Below, in pieces: positions 22,573 to 34,324 of a stretch of DNA of 64,000 nucleotides (within the stretch, counting starts at the first letter, position 1; each line of letters begins with the position of its first letter). Source of the stretch: Heracleum sosnowskyi (lineage: Eukaryota > Streptophyta > Magnoliopsida > Apiales > Apiaceae). Made by a program: the position numbers and the translations under genes. The stretch covers positions 23,145,001 to 23,209,000 of the forward strand of contig CM061240.1 of assembly GCA_030848705.1 (NCBI GenBank), in the 5' to 3' direction. Below the pieces are notes generated by a model. The model made no database searches. It saw only the letters and a list, made by a program, of their open reading frames with translations, and was not told where the DNA came from.

Positions 22573-23094
22573 TAAAATTTTATTAGAGTAAGTGGCTAAA
22601 TTAAAATTTAATTTGTAATTCATGTTAACGGGATGTTTTAGTATTTTTCTTAGAAATTTATAGATTAATCAAATATTTGATAATATCTTTAAAAATTAAT
22701 TACTATATTAAAATGATTGGGTATAGTCTTCACTTGAATTTTAATTTAAATATTTTGACAAATTTTAGGGGGGAATTTTGTTACCCGAGCTTAAATTCAA
22801 TCGGATTTAAATTTGTCCGTCTCACGTCAAATTTAGTGCTGCCCAAAAATTTTGTTTGTGCGGGAAATTTCCTAAATTTTCTCACAAATAATTTCAACTG
22901 ATTAAATTCGACTGGATATCTAAGTTCAATTGTTTAAACTCGACCGCCCATTTTCATTTCGTGGAAGTCCCCGTTGATTTTAAATTGATTGTACATTGTA
23001 CATTGTCAATTTTAAATTTTATCATTAGTTTATTTGAATTGACTCTAAATTTGATGGAAAATAATCAAATTTAAATCAATCGAATATCGACGAA

Positions 23095-24969
23095 TCTATA
23101 ACCTTTATTAATAAGCGAAACCCCCTTTAACTTGGTACCAAATTTGGTTCACACTTTTTTTTGGTTTCACCCATAATTTTTTAAAAAAAATATATAATTA
23201 TCTAATTTAAAATAAATTATATTATATCTATCTATAACCTTTATTAATAAGAGAAACCCCTTTTTAACATGGTACCAAATTTGGTTCACACTTTTTTTTT
23301 GGTTTCACCCCTATTTTAAAAAAATAAATATATAATTATCTAATTTAAAATAGATTATATTATATCCTAAAGTCCAATTTCATGTAGTAGAATTATTATA
23401 TCCTAAACTCATATTTCACGTAGTAGAACTTTATGTTGTTTTTAAATTATTTTTTTTTGTTCAATGCTCTACTTTCACCAATCTTCTAACAATTCTATTA
23501 TTATTTTGACTTTTCCGTACAAAAAATAATATATTTTTTTGACTTTTTGTCATAACCTTTATTAATAAGAGAAACTTCCTTTTAACATTGTACTAAATTT
23601 GATTCGCACTTTTTTGGTTCACACTTTTTTTTGTTTCACCCCTAATTTTTTTAAAATATGTAATTATTTAATTTAAAATATATTATATTATACCAGAAAG
23701 TCCTATTTCATGTAGTAGAATTATTATATCATAAACTCCAATTTCACGTAGCAGAACTTTGTTGTTTGTAAATTATTTTTGTTTTGTTCAATGCTCTACT
23801 TTCACCAATTTTCTAACAATTCTATTATTATTTTGACTTTTCGTTTTACAAAAAATAATATTTTATTTTTGACTTTTCATCTTGCACATACAAGCAATTA
23901 AAAGTCAGCAGGATAAAAGGTTACCTTTCTTCTTTGTCACTTCTTTGTCATTGTCATAACACTGATATACATATGTCAATATTATATTATCTGTGATAGC
24001 ATACAATGGATAGTTAAGCCATAAAATTTAAACATTTGTATCAAGTTTTTTTTGAAATTATAAATTTATTATACACTTGCTACTTCAATGTTCGACTCAT
24101 ATATTATATATTATTGTAGAATTTTATGTTGTTTTTAAATTAAAAAAAAAAATAACTATCTAATCTAAATAGATTATATTATTATTATACTCTAAACTTC
24201 TATTTCATGTAAAACTCTAATTTTTTTTAAGAAAAAACTAATTCTATGTTGTTTTGAAATTAAAAAAAAAAAATCTAATCTAAAATAGATTATATTGTTA
24301 TTGTACCCTAAACTCTTATTTCACATAAACTTCTATGTTGTTTTTAATAATAATAATAATAATCTAATCTAAATCTACAATAAATTATATTGTTATTGTA
24401 CGAATATATTATATTGTTATTAAATTACATTGTACCAAAATATATTATAATATTATATCATGTAATAGATATTCCATGTTGTAAGAGTTACAATAAGATC
24501 ACAACATAAGCAAACTATAGTACCTGTAATTTGTAGTTTAGGTCATCTGAAATTTGTATTCTTATTGTAGTTCTAATTCTTTTATAACCTTAGTGTCTTG
24601 CATATGTCAATATTATCTGTGATCGCATACAATGGATAGTTAAGCCATAAAATTTAAACATTTGTATCAAGTTTTTTTTGAAATTATAAATTTATTATAC
24701 ACTTGCTACTTCACTGTTCGACTCATATATTATATATTATTGTAGAATTTTATGTTGTTTTTAAATTAAAAAAAATAATAACTATCTAATCTAAATAGAT
24801 TATATTATTATTGTACTCTAAACTTCTATTTAATGTAAAACTCTAATTTTTTTTTAAGAAAAAACTAATTCTATGTTGTTTTGAAATTAAAAAAAATTAT
24901 CTAATCTAAAATAGATTATATTGTTATTGTACCCTAAACTCTTATTTCACATAAACTTCTATGTTGTTT

Positions 24970-25007
<38 letters not shown>

Positions 25008-25041
25008 CTAAGCTAAATCTATAATAAATTATATTGTTATT
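23095..25041 (+). repeat. AT-rich tandem repeats, Helitron-like 5' motifs (copy A)
   Basis: The motif TATAACCTTTATTAATAAG followed by GAGAAAC is present three times (near 23096, 23234 and 23553), each followed by a TTGGTTCACAC-T-run stretch. A second unit of about 600 bp, beginning TATGTCAATATTAT and containing GCATACAATGGATAGTTAAG, occurs twice (from about 23974 and 24604). TAATAA microsatellites lie at 24345-24362 and 24972-25012. A start of the form TC-TATAACCTTTATTAATAA resembles Helitron 5' ends; the matching CTAG end would be at 56392-56395. The Tat element is inserted at the right edge. Confidence 0.5.
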
Positions 25042-25533
25042 TGATATGGTCAGAAAAGTAATTATAGAAATATAATTGACTGGTCAAACAAAAGGCCGAT
25101 ATTTAAGTCCCGACACCCTAATTATTCATTAATTTCGTAATTAATGAATAGGGAAAATATACAACTCATAAAAAGAGTCCAAATTATGACAAATTGGTCA
25201 AAGAAGGATATAGAATCCCAATTAAAGGCAATTAATGAGTCATAGCCTTTATCGACAAAGAAAAGACTTATCCTGCAAGCAATACAATGTTTATCCAATA
25301 TCAAAAAGGAGACTTATTCGCTAAGACTCCTAAACATACCATAAATACTAGGCTCCAGACGCCTATATAAGGTCCCTGATCCTACAATTAGAACTACATC
25401 TTTGGTTTGATTCTCAATAATAATTGAGATACGTAGGCATCTTGTGAGGACCAATTTAGTCTGGAAAAACGAGTGCAACCATTAAAGCTCGAAGCTCATT
25501 AAATTCACAAAGCACGTTTTTTATTCCACAACA
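25042..25533 (+). repeat. 5' LTR of Tat element, copy A
   Basis: The 492-bp LTR runs from TGATATGGTCAG to TTCCACAACA. CTATATAAGG at about 25362-25371 is a likely TATA box for the element. A primer-binding site follows after TT. Confidence 0.85.
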
Positions 25534-25535
25534 TT

Positions 25536-25552
25536 TGGCGCCGTCTGTGGGA
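25536..25552 (+). other. Primer-binding site, Tat copy A
   Basis: TGGCGCCGTCTGTGGGA lies two bases after the 5' LTR. The first eight bases are complementary to a tRNA 3' end of the form CGGCGCCA (tRNA-Asp-like). The remainder is the form common in plant Tat elements. Confidence 0.7.
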
Positions 25553-25566
25553 CTCGAACATCAACC

Positions 25567-27261
25567 ATGGGAAACACACGAAGAACAACTAGAGATTCTG
25601 ATACTTCTGAGGGCCTCCCTATCACTTCTGAAACAGAGGTTCATGGAAGCCAACCACCGCCAACTACTGGCACTCAAGGGGCGAATATCCCCCTCACCAC
25701 TACTCAAGGACAGGAAGTCCCAATTTCGGTTGAAGGGACGAATCCCCTCCAAATGGTCGTTCATGGATCTAATCCACAAGAGGCCGTTCATCAGCAACCA
25801 TTTACGACCTCCCCGCTGCTTATGAGCGCTCCTCGCAGTCTTCAACTCCACACTACTGATCTCCCTCAATACGCAAATCAGACTTTGGGGATGCCCGGCT
25901 ATGGCATGCCCCCTCGCCCCACAGCGGGTGGTAGTGGAACTAATCCAATCTACCATGAGGCGTATGTGCCCCCTTACATTCAAGGTCTAGGACCCCAGAA
26001 TCAACAGACTCGCCAGATCTCTTTTCCAGATTACTCGGGTCCATACACCGAGGATGAGGGTTATACAACTGGGGACGATGTCGCTCCTAGAAGGAGACGT
26101 TCTTCGCAAACCAACCGGGATCAACCCCAAACTACTAAAGAGAAGCTTGCGGCCCATGAGGCAGAAGTCAAAAGTCTTAAGAAAGTATTGGCAGAACAAG
26201 AGGCCGCAAGGGCAAAAAATCAAACTGAAGGGATCCCAATTATCAATTTGGATCCACCATCAAGAAGAACCAGGAGGGCCGAAGCCCCAAGGGGTGATCC
26301 TAGCATTCTGCTGCCCCTAGGAGATCCTGATGATCCTACACCACCGTTTACTCAAGACATCATGAAAACGGCTATATCCAGAAAGTTCAAGATGCCCTCG
26401 ATTAATGCCTATGATGGAACGGGAGATCCCGCTAATTATGTGAGAACCTTCTCCAATGCACTGCTGTTGCAGCCCGCCAATGATGCGGTCAAGTGTAGGG
26501 CGTTTCCCCAAACTCTTGCAGGTATGGCTCAACGTTGGTACAGCCGTTTACCTCCCAACTCTATTGGATCCTTCAAAGAATTGAACTAAGCTTTTATCAA
26601 TCAATTCATAAGTGGAAGGGTGCATGAGAAAAGCTCTGCCTCACTCATGGCAATTCAGCAAGGAAAGAATGAAGCCCTAAGGGAGTACATCAATCGATTC
26701 ACTAGGGAGGCTTTGAAGGTCCCGGATTTAGAGGACAAAGTGGCTATGATAGCCTTGCAACAAGGAACTACGGATGACCACTTTAAGAGGTCGTTGGCTA
26801 AACATCCACCCGAGAGCATGCTAAAGCTCCAAGATAGGGCTGGGAAGTATATCAAGGCTGAAGAAAGCATGAGAAAGTTTGAACCCCTGCTAGTGGAAGT
26901 GGAAATTCAAAGAAAAGAAACTCAGGAGTATGACGTCAAGGAAAAGTTTCCCAGAACATCAAAGAATTCTGATTCTCCACCCAAGAGAAATAACTTTGGG
27001 CCAAAGTTTACGGAGTATGCAAGATTGAATACTCCCAGGAGTCAAATTCTAATGGAGATAGCTAAGGAAGAAGATCTCAAATGGCCAAAGCCAATGAGGG
27101 CTGACTTGTCCAAACGGAACCAAAATCAATTTTGTCGGTTCCACAAAGAAGTTGGTCATGACACCGACGATTGTAGGCAACTGAAAGATGAGATTGAGTT
27201 TCTGATACGAAGAGGAAAACGATCAAGATGGAAACCAAGGAAGTCAAAGGGGGAACTATGA
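25567..27261 (+). pseudogene. Tat gag polyprotein, copy A
   Basis: The ATG at 25567 starts MGNTRRTTRDSD. A Pro/Thr/Gln-rich N-terminal region precedes the capsid-like part (about 26330-26900) with DGTGDPANYVRTF, AQRWYSRLPP and ALREYINRFT. A zinc-knuckle-like segment (CRFHKEVGHDTDDC) sits at about 27134-27175. A copy-A-specific TAA at 26587-26589 stops the frame (copy B has a sense codon there). After the knuckle a frameshift shared with copy B puts the linker to protease out of frame. Gag forms the retroelement particle; this copy cannot give a full-length product. Confidence 0.85.
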
Positions 27262-27331
27262 AAGAAAGGATTATGACAGAAGGGACAACGATCAAGATCG
27301 AAATCCCAAGCCCCGAGGGCCAGTTATCAAC

Positions 27332-27961
27332 ATGATATTCGGAGGACCAACTGTTGCTGGGTCCTCCCGAAACTCAAGAAAAGCTTATGCTCGAGAGGTA
27401 CTGACTGTGGTTGGAGAAACACCGAAACGTGCCAGAACAGAGGTGTCAATAGGTTTTGACGATTCTAACTTGGAAGGGGTGAAGTTCCCCCACGATGACC
27501 CTCTAGTCATCGTACCTGTGATTGGCAATTCCGAAACAAAGAGAGTCCTAGTCGACAATGGAGCCTCAATGGATATCTTGTTCCACGATGCTTTGATCAA
27601 GATGGGTTACACTAATTCTCAGTTGACACCCTCGAATATGCCCATATATGGGTTTAATGGAGTGGAATCAAAGGTGGAAGGCACTATTCAACTCCCAATG
27701 ACCATGGGGCAAGGAACGAATACATCCACTCAGATGTTGAACTTCATAGTCATAAAGGCAACCTCAACCTACAATGCAATCCTTGGAAGGACGGGTCTTC
27801 ATGCGTTTAAGGCTGTTGCCTCATCTTACCATCTGAAACTCAAATTCCCCAAGAGGAATGGGATTGGTGAAGAACGGGGAGACCAAAAGATGGCTAGAAG
27901 TTGTTATGTAGCGGCGTTGAGGCCTGATGGAATTGGGGGGGGGCAGGTTCTCCCCATTTAA
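27332..27961 (+). pseudogene. Tat aspartic protease segment, copy A
   Basis: The retroviral-type aspartic protease has its active-site motif Asp-Asn-Gly-Ala-Ser at 27553-27567, followed by the hydrophobic AILGRTGLHAF segment typical of the fold. The frame ends at a TAA (27959-27961) just after a nine-base G-run (27935-27943). The RT frame resumes immediately in the same phase. It would normally be part of the polyprotein and cleave it. Confidence 0.85.
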
Positions 27962-27964
27962 GAC

Positions 27965-30900
27965 ATGGACACTAGTGACAATGATGACCGAAGAGGGAAA
28001 CCGGCTGAGGATTTAATCCCAATTCCCTTAGTCCCAGGTGAACCAGAGAAGGTGACTTATGTTGGGGCGCTACTGCCCGAGCCATTGAAAAGCAAACTCA
28101 CATCTTTTCTTCAAGAGAACAATGACGTTTTTGCTTGGACACACTACACCATAGATTGGCTATTGCAACTCATACTGAAAAAATTGCTTTAAAATCGTTG
28201 CTATTTAATGACAGGTTTTGACAAGTTTACAAGTATTGTAATGTTTTTTAAAATCGTTACAACTGAATTTCAGTTATGTGAAAATTAAATTATACTGCAA
28301 TGAATATAAATAAACGTTACAATAACTTCAAAATTTTGGGATAAAGGTTTGGCGGGCTGGCAAAAAAAATAAGCGGGCTTTCAAAAAAATGCTGCACTTA
28401 ACAAAACAAAATAAATAAATAATAACAGATAAAGATATACATACACTTACACAAACACAAACATACACATCACACCTATAGAGACTAAATCGAAGAAAAC
28501 TAAAAAGTGGAAGAGAAGACAAAATTGAAAAAGACTCACGCCCAACGAACACATAAAATCGAGTAAGACTAAAACACAAATAAGGTATGTTCATCAAAAA
28601 TCTTTTCCCCCAAATTGAGTTTTAAATCTGGTTTCAATTAGTGTTTGATTTTTTTGTTTTAATTTGGGCTTCTTGTTAATGAGGGGTTGATGTATGTTTT
28701 TCTTGTTTACATATGTATGTTTCAATTTGGGGTTTTCTTTATGAGTAATGATTTTCTTGTGTATTGCTTTTAATATCTTATTTAGAAGCTCTGTTCCCGG
28801 ATTTTACAGCAACAACTCTTAAATCGACTTTGATGTCGAACAATAAGAAGAAGCAGAAGAAGAAGAAAGTTTGGGGAAGTAGGCGAAAACTAAAAAGATA
28901 ACAAGAACAAGGAGCAAGAGATCTCACATCTCAGGACCATCGATTATGAATTGGAGGTAAAAATCTTAATTTAGGTACATATCTTCTTATCTATACAGAT
29001 CCATATGTTCTCATAATAGAATAATTAATTGAAAAGGTTGGTTTTGTGTTTATAAACCTCATATTGGTATAATTATAGTATTAATATGTATGTATATGTT
29101 TTTCTGGTTTATAGTGATAGTTTCTTATAACATGGATTTCGTAAATTAGAAGATTAGGTTGTATGATAATGAATTCTGAACTTACGGTTTGGTAATTTTT
29201 GAAGTAATATTATAGTGCAGTCATAAAAATGAGTTGTGCATATAAAATTATGTAATTTCCAGGATATTTGTATTGAATTGAAGGCATAGTTTGGAAGGGT
29301 TAAAGGCTTAGTTACATATTGGATTAAGAACCAAATTTGTAGGTTTTAGTCCATAGAATAAGCCTACAAAATATTGTGTTCACCAGATTTGTAGATTGTG
29401 TATTACAGGTGAATCACTATATGTACCTCGAACTGTTTTTGAAAGTGCAGCAAGATAGGGCATACTTTGAAATTATGCCGTAAATTGAAATTTTCGTGTT
29501 ATGCAGTAAACTTTTGATATGTTGTAAATCAAAGTGTCTAGCTAACTCAGGAAAAAGAATAAGGGAATTACAACAAATCGTTTGGAAGTTATCGCCACAT
29601 AATTGACATTGATTTTTGCAGATTCTGGTATCCAAAAATTCTGTCCTATTTTAGAAACAAATTTCAGGTGGGTTAGAAATTAAATTAGACAAGTACCAAA
29701 GAAGAAAAGTTGTTCCTAATCATCTCATCCACAGGTCTGCCCAGTTTGGTTACTTTTGAAATTTAATTGTAAGTGTTAAGTCCTTAAAACTAACATAAGC
29801 CTTTGAAATTTTGTTAATTCCAGGAATGTTGTGTCATCTTGTACACCTGGTTTGGAAGTCATTAAGACCTAGTTGCTTGATGTGTAAAGAACAAAAGTTA
29901 TGCTATTATATCTCAAGTACATGCCAGTAAAATATTATACACATAAGACATATAGAATGGGAGATAAAAGTGTTCGAAGAAGGCTAATTAGAGTTGTATT
30001 CTTGCAGAAAATAAGTCTGATCGATTTGACATCTATGCTACATGTCTAATTTTCTTACAAATGATGATCGGTTTAAGCGAATTGTAAGCATCTTTTCTTT
30101 GCGGTTTCAGATTGAAGGATAAGTGGTTTCTTTTCATTTTATTTCCATTTTCAATTCAACTATAAGGGTTTCTGTTGCTTTTCTTCTGTGTAGGTATTTG
30201 GATTAATGTGGCATCAGCTTAACATGTGTGCAATTTATGATACAAAAATATACTATAGACAATGGGGGCAAACGTCGATGAGGCACATGGAGATTTGTGA
30301 TGAGGATGTAGATGAAGTGACCAGCTCATTTTTTAACTTTATTTTAGTTTTTCGATATTCAAATTATTGAGCTAAAATTTGATGTACAAGAATTTTAATA
30401 GCTTGATGTTGTCAATTTTTTTTTCTAGACTTTGATGATATCTATTATAATGTATCAATGTTAATGTGAAATGACGATGCCCGGAGTTTTGGCTATAAAT
30501 TATCTTGGTTAATTGTATTTCCAACATGAATCTGCCATTTTTTTTAAAAAACAAATGTTACAATAGGGTCAAAATATGTTGCATTAATTTATAAAAAATC
30601 ATTGCAATTGGTCTCAGAAGTGTTGCCTTAAAGTGTCAATTCACTACACTCTTATGCTACTGCAATGATTTTTAGTCATTGTTGTAGAGCCTAAAATGTT
30701 GCTACTGAACTTTATTGCAATGATTTTATTGTGTTGCTATATGGTGTCAAAAACGTTGCTACATGGCTCTATTGCAACAGGGGTGGATGCAACGGTCAAT
30801 TTTTGCAAAATCATTGCCATAGACTCTACTGCAACAAATATAGGTCTTAAGGCAATGTATTTTCGTCGTTGCAATATGCAATCTATGGTGTAGTGACAGC

Positions 30901-32275
30901 GGCTGATATGCCAGGGATTGATCCCCAATTGATATCTCACAAATTGAATGTGGATCCAGAGAGGAAGACAGTGAAGCAAAAGAAAAGAAATTTTGCTCCA
31001 GAGAGGCTTGAAACCATTAAGCAAGAAGTGAATAAGCTTTTGGAAGCTGGGTTCATAGAGGAAATCCAATTCCCAGAATGGTTAGCTAACCCCGTAATGG
31101 TCAAAAAAGCTAACGGGAAGTGGAAAATGTGCGTCGACTTCACCGACTTGAATGATGCATGTCCTAAGGATTATTTTCCCTTACCAAGGATTGATGCTCT
31201 AATAGATGCCACTGCTGGACATGAGATGCTAAGTTTCATGGATGGCTTCAGTGGATATAATCAAATCAAGATGCACAAAGATGACATCACCAAGGTGTCA
31301 TTCATCACTGACTTTGGTGTCTTCTGTTTCTTAGTCATGGCTTTTGGACTTAAGAATGCCGGAGCAACCTATCAAAGGTTGGTTAACAAAATCTTTGAGC
31401 ACTTAATTGGAAAAACCATGGAGGTCTACGTAGATGACATGTTAGTCAAAAGCCTCGATAAGGTCGATCACATTCAGCACCTCCGAGAGGCATTCGAAGT
31501 GCTGAGGCACCACAAGATGATGTTGAATCCAGCTAAGTGTGCCTTTGGTGTAGGCTCGGGGAAGTTTTTAGGCCTGATGGTTTCCAAGAGAGGAATCGAG
31601 GCTAATCCCGACAAAATCAAAGCAATTCTAGACATGGAACCAGCAAAGACTGTCAAGGATGTCCAGAAACTAACAGGAAGAGTGGCTGCATTAGGAAGAT
31701 TCATCTCCATGTCTGGAGAGAAGTGTTTACCCTTCTTCAAAGCACTCAAGAAAGTGAATTTTTTTGAATGGACAACTGAAAGCCAAGAGGCCTTTGAGGC
31801 CCTGAAGAAATACATGGCTGAAGCACCACTATTGGCAAAACCCAAGCCAGGGGAAATTCTCTATTTATAATTGGCGGTTTCTAACACAGCCCTTGGATCC
31901 GTGTTGGTAAAGGAAGAATTGAAGGTTCAGAAACCCATCTACTATGTGAGCAAGATTCTACATGGGGCAGAAATAAACTACTCAGCGATTGAGAAGTTTG
32001 CTTTAGCCTTGATAATGGCCTCAAGAAAGCTACGCCCGTACTTCCAGGCTCACAAGATAGAGGTTTTGACTAATCAACCTCTAAGAAACATCTTGCATAG
32101 TCCCCAAGTTAGTGGGAGATTGATCAAATGGGCCATTGAATTGGGAGAATTTGACATCAAGTATAAGCCTCGGACGACCATAAAAGCTCAAGAACTTGCT
32201 GACTTCATGGTTGAATGCACCATTGACAACCAAGAAGTCGGGGGGGGGGGGGCAGGAAGTGATAGTGGAAGATAA
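27965..32275 (+). pseudogene. Tat reverse transcriptase and first RNase H, copy A (split by CACTA)
   Basis: The N-terminal linker (27965-28141) is cut by the CACTA element. RT resumes at 30896-30899 and runs to 31867. It has CVDFTDLNDACPKD and FMDGFSGYNQI, and the catalytic Tyr-Val-Asp-Asp is at 31427-31438. LTGRVAALGRFIS marks the connection. A TAA at 31868-31870, also present in copy B, precedes the RNase H segment (31871-32220; YYVSKILHGAE, LRPYFQAHKI). The segment ends in a 13-base G-run near 32239. Beyond that run the frame is lost. Confidence 0.85.
28142..30895. mobile_element. Non-autonomous CACTA transposon inserted in Tat copy A
   Basis: The left end is CACTACACCATAGATTGGC; the right end read on the minus strand is CACTACACCATAGATTGCA, giving 17 identical terminal bases. 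ACA flanks both sides (28139-28141 and 30896-30898), the 3-bp duplication expected for CACTA elements. Copy B has the uninterrupted site. Subterminal repeats around TTGCAATGATTTT/AAAATCGTTGC are frequent in the outer 300 bp on each side. The 2754-bp interior has no transposase frame. About 28830-28960 holds a short Lys-rich coding-like stretch (KKKQKKKKVWGS) of unknown origin. It must have been moved by transposase from elsewhere. Confidence 0.92.
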
Positions 32276-34013
32276 GAAAGATGAGGAAATGACCTTCAAA
32301 GAATGTTGGGTGCTCTATTTTGATGGAGCATCAAAAACAAAATCAAGTGGAGCTGGTTTAGTGCTATAAAGTCCTGATGGATTCATAATAGAGTATGCAC
32401 TAAAGCTTGACTTCCCAACGACAAACAATGAGGCTGAGTATGAAGCTCTGATAGCTGGCTTAGGGTTGGCTGGAGCCTTGAGGGTCAAAACTCTGAAAGT
32501 ATGTGGAGACTCGAGGCTAGTGGTTTCCCAAGTAAATGGGGAGTTTGAGGCCAGAGATGAAGTCATGGCCAAGTACTTAAAACTTGTCAAGGCTATTATG
32601 ACTCAGTTCGATGAATGCTATGTGGAGCACATTCCAAGGGAGGAAAACATGAAGGCTGATGCCTTGTCTAAGTTTGCCTCTTCTGAAATTGAAAACTATG
32701 CAGGGAGTGTATACTTCCAAGTCTTGAAGACCCCAAGCATCAACGGAAAGTTGGTTGCACCTATTGGTATTACCAGTTGTTGGATTGATCCCATCAAAGA
32801 TCATCTGGAAACTGGTTGGCTGCCCAACGACACTTCAGAAGCACGGAAGCTATACGTCAGAGCACTAAGGTATGCCCTAATTGAGGGAATCCTATACAAG
32901 AAATCTTTTGTTATTCCATACTTAAAGTGCTTAAGAACTCAAGAGGCAGAATTAGCCCTAAAGGAAGTGCATGAAGGAATTTGTGGGCAACACTTGGGGG
33001 CCAGAGCCCTTGCTCATAAAGTCACCCGTCTAGGTTTCTATTGGCCAAGCATATTTGCTGATGCTAAAAGCTATGTGAAGAAGTGTGAATGGTGCCAGAA
33101 ACATGCACCAGTGGTTAGACAACCACCAGAGATGATGACATCCATTAACTCACCTATCCCTTTTGCTATGTGGGGAATGAATATACTCGGGCCATTTCCT
33201 ATGGCGAGTGCTCAAAGAAAGTTCTTGATAGTAGCAATTGACTACTTCACCAAGTGGATTGAGGCTAAGCCATTAGACAAGATAACCACCAAGCAAGTGA
33301 TGCACTTCTTCTGGGAAAATGTGATATGCAGATATGGAATTCCACGAGTCCTGGTCACGGACAATGGAACTCAGTTTCACAACGATGAGTTCAAGAAGTA
33401 TTGCGATGAGAATGATATCAAGTTGCGTTTCACTTCTGTTGCCCATCCTCAAACAAATGGGCAAGCTGAGGTTGCAAATCGAATTATCCTAGATGGACTA
33501 AAGAAAAGAGTTGAATGCTCCAGAAACACTTGGGTAGACGAATTACTCCCCATACTTTGGGTATATCGTACTACTTGTAAAGTCACCACCGGGGCAACTC
33601 CATTTCTATTGGCTTATGGAGCAGAGGCAGTGGTCCCGGTGGAGATTACTCACACCTCCCCAAGAGTTGAGGCTTATGAACCAGAAGAAACTGAAGAAGG
33701 CTTGAGGCTAGCTTTGGATCTAATTGACGAAGTTAGAGATGAGGCAAACGCCAAGATAGTTGAACATCAAAAGAAGGCATCTTTCTACTACAACCTAAGG
33801 GTTAAAGAAAGGTTCTTTCGACAAGGAGATTTGGTTCTTCGAAAGATTGAGGCATCTGGAGTTGGTCAAAAAGGCAAGTTGGCCCCGAATTGGGAAGGAC
33901 CATATCGCGTCAAGAACGTATTTGGTCGAGGCTCGTACAAACTAGAAACCCTTGAAGGGCATGAGGTGCCAAGGACTTGGCATGCCTCCAATTTGAAAAT
34001 TTATTATGTTTAA
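32257..34013 (+). pseudogene. Tat second RNase H (aRNH) and integrase, copy A
   Basis: The additional RNase H begins WVLYFDGASKTKSSGAG and carries NNEAEYEALIAGL and CGDSRLVVSQVNGEF, the D-E-D arrangement of this domain. A private TAA interrupts it at 32367-32369. Integrase follows: an HHCC zinc-binding segment (H..H and CEWCQKH, about 32970-33100) and the DDE core (AIDYFTKW, VTDNGTQF, NGQAEVANR). The C-terminal part ends WHASNLKIYYV. From 32466 to the TAA at 34011-34013 the frame is uninterrupted for 515 codons. There is no chromodomain, as expected for Tat. Confidence 0.88.
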
Positions 34014-34324
34014 GGTGTTTCCTGAGAGGACTCACTACTAGAAATAAGGTTCGATGAAACCAACCCAAGTTTTAAACTGGGATACTATGTAAGGGTTGAT
34101 CCCATTTTCAAGTTATGAATAAATTCAGCATTTTCATGTTTCAGAGCTTATCTACTATGAGTGTTCACAAACATTCAAGAAGCAAGAAAAACAACACAAG
34201 CCAATGAAGGGCCACAAGATATAAATAAGGCTGGATAAAAACTTAAATAAGTTAAGTTAAGCCCGTAGGCCGAAAGTACATAAACAAAAGTACAAGCCAT
34301 GAATGGCCATAAGTAAAACTACAT

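Noticed and set aside
28142..30895. The interruption of the RT frame as an intron
   Set aside because: It has CACTA terminal inverted repeats and ACA duplications, copy B lacks it, and the ends are not GT-AG.
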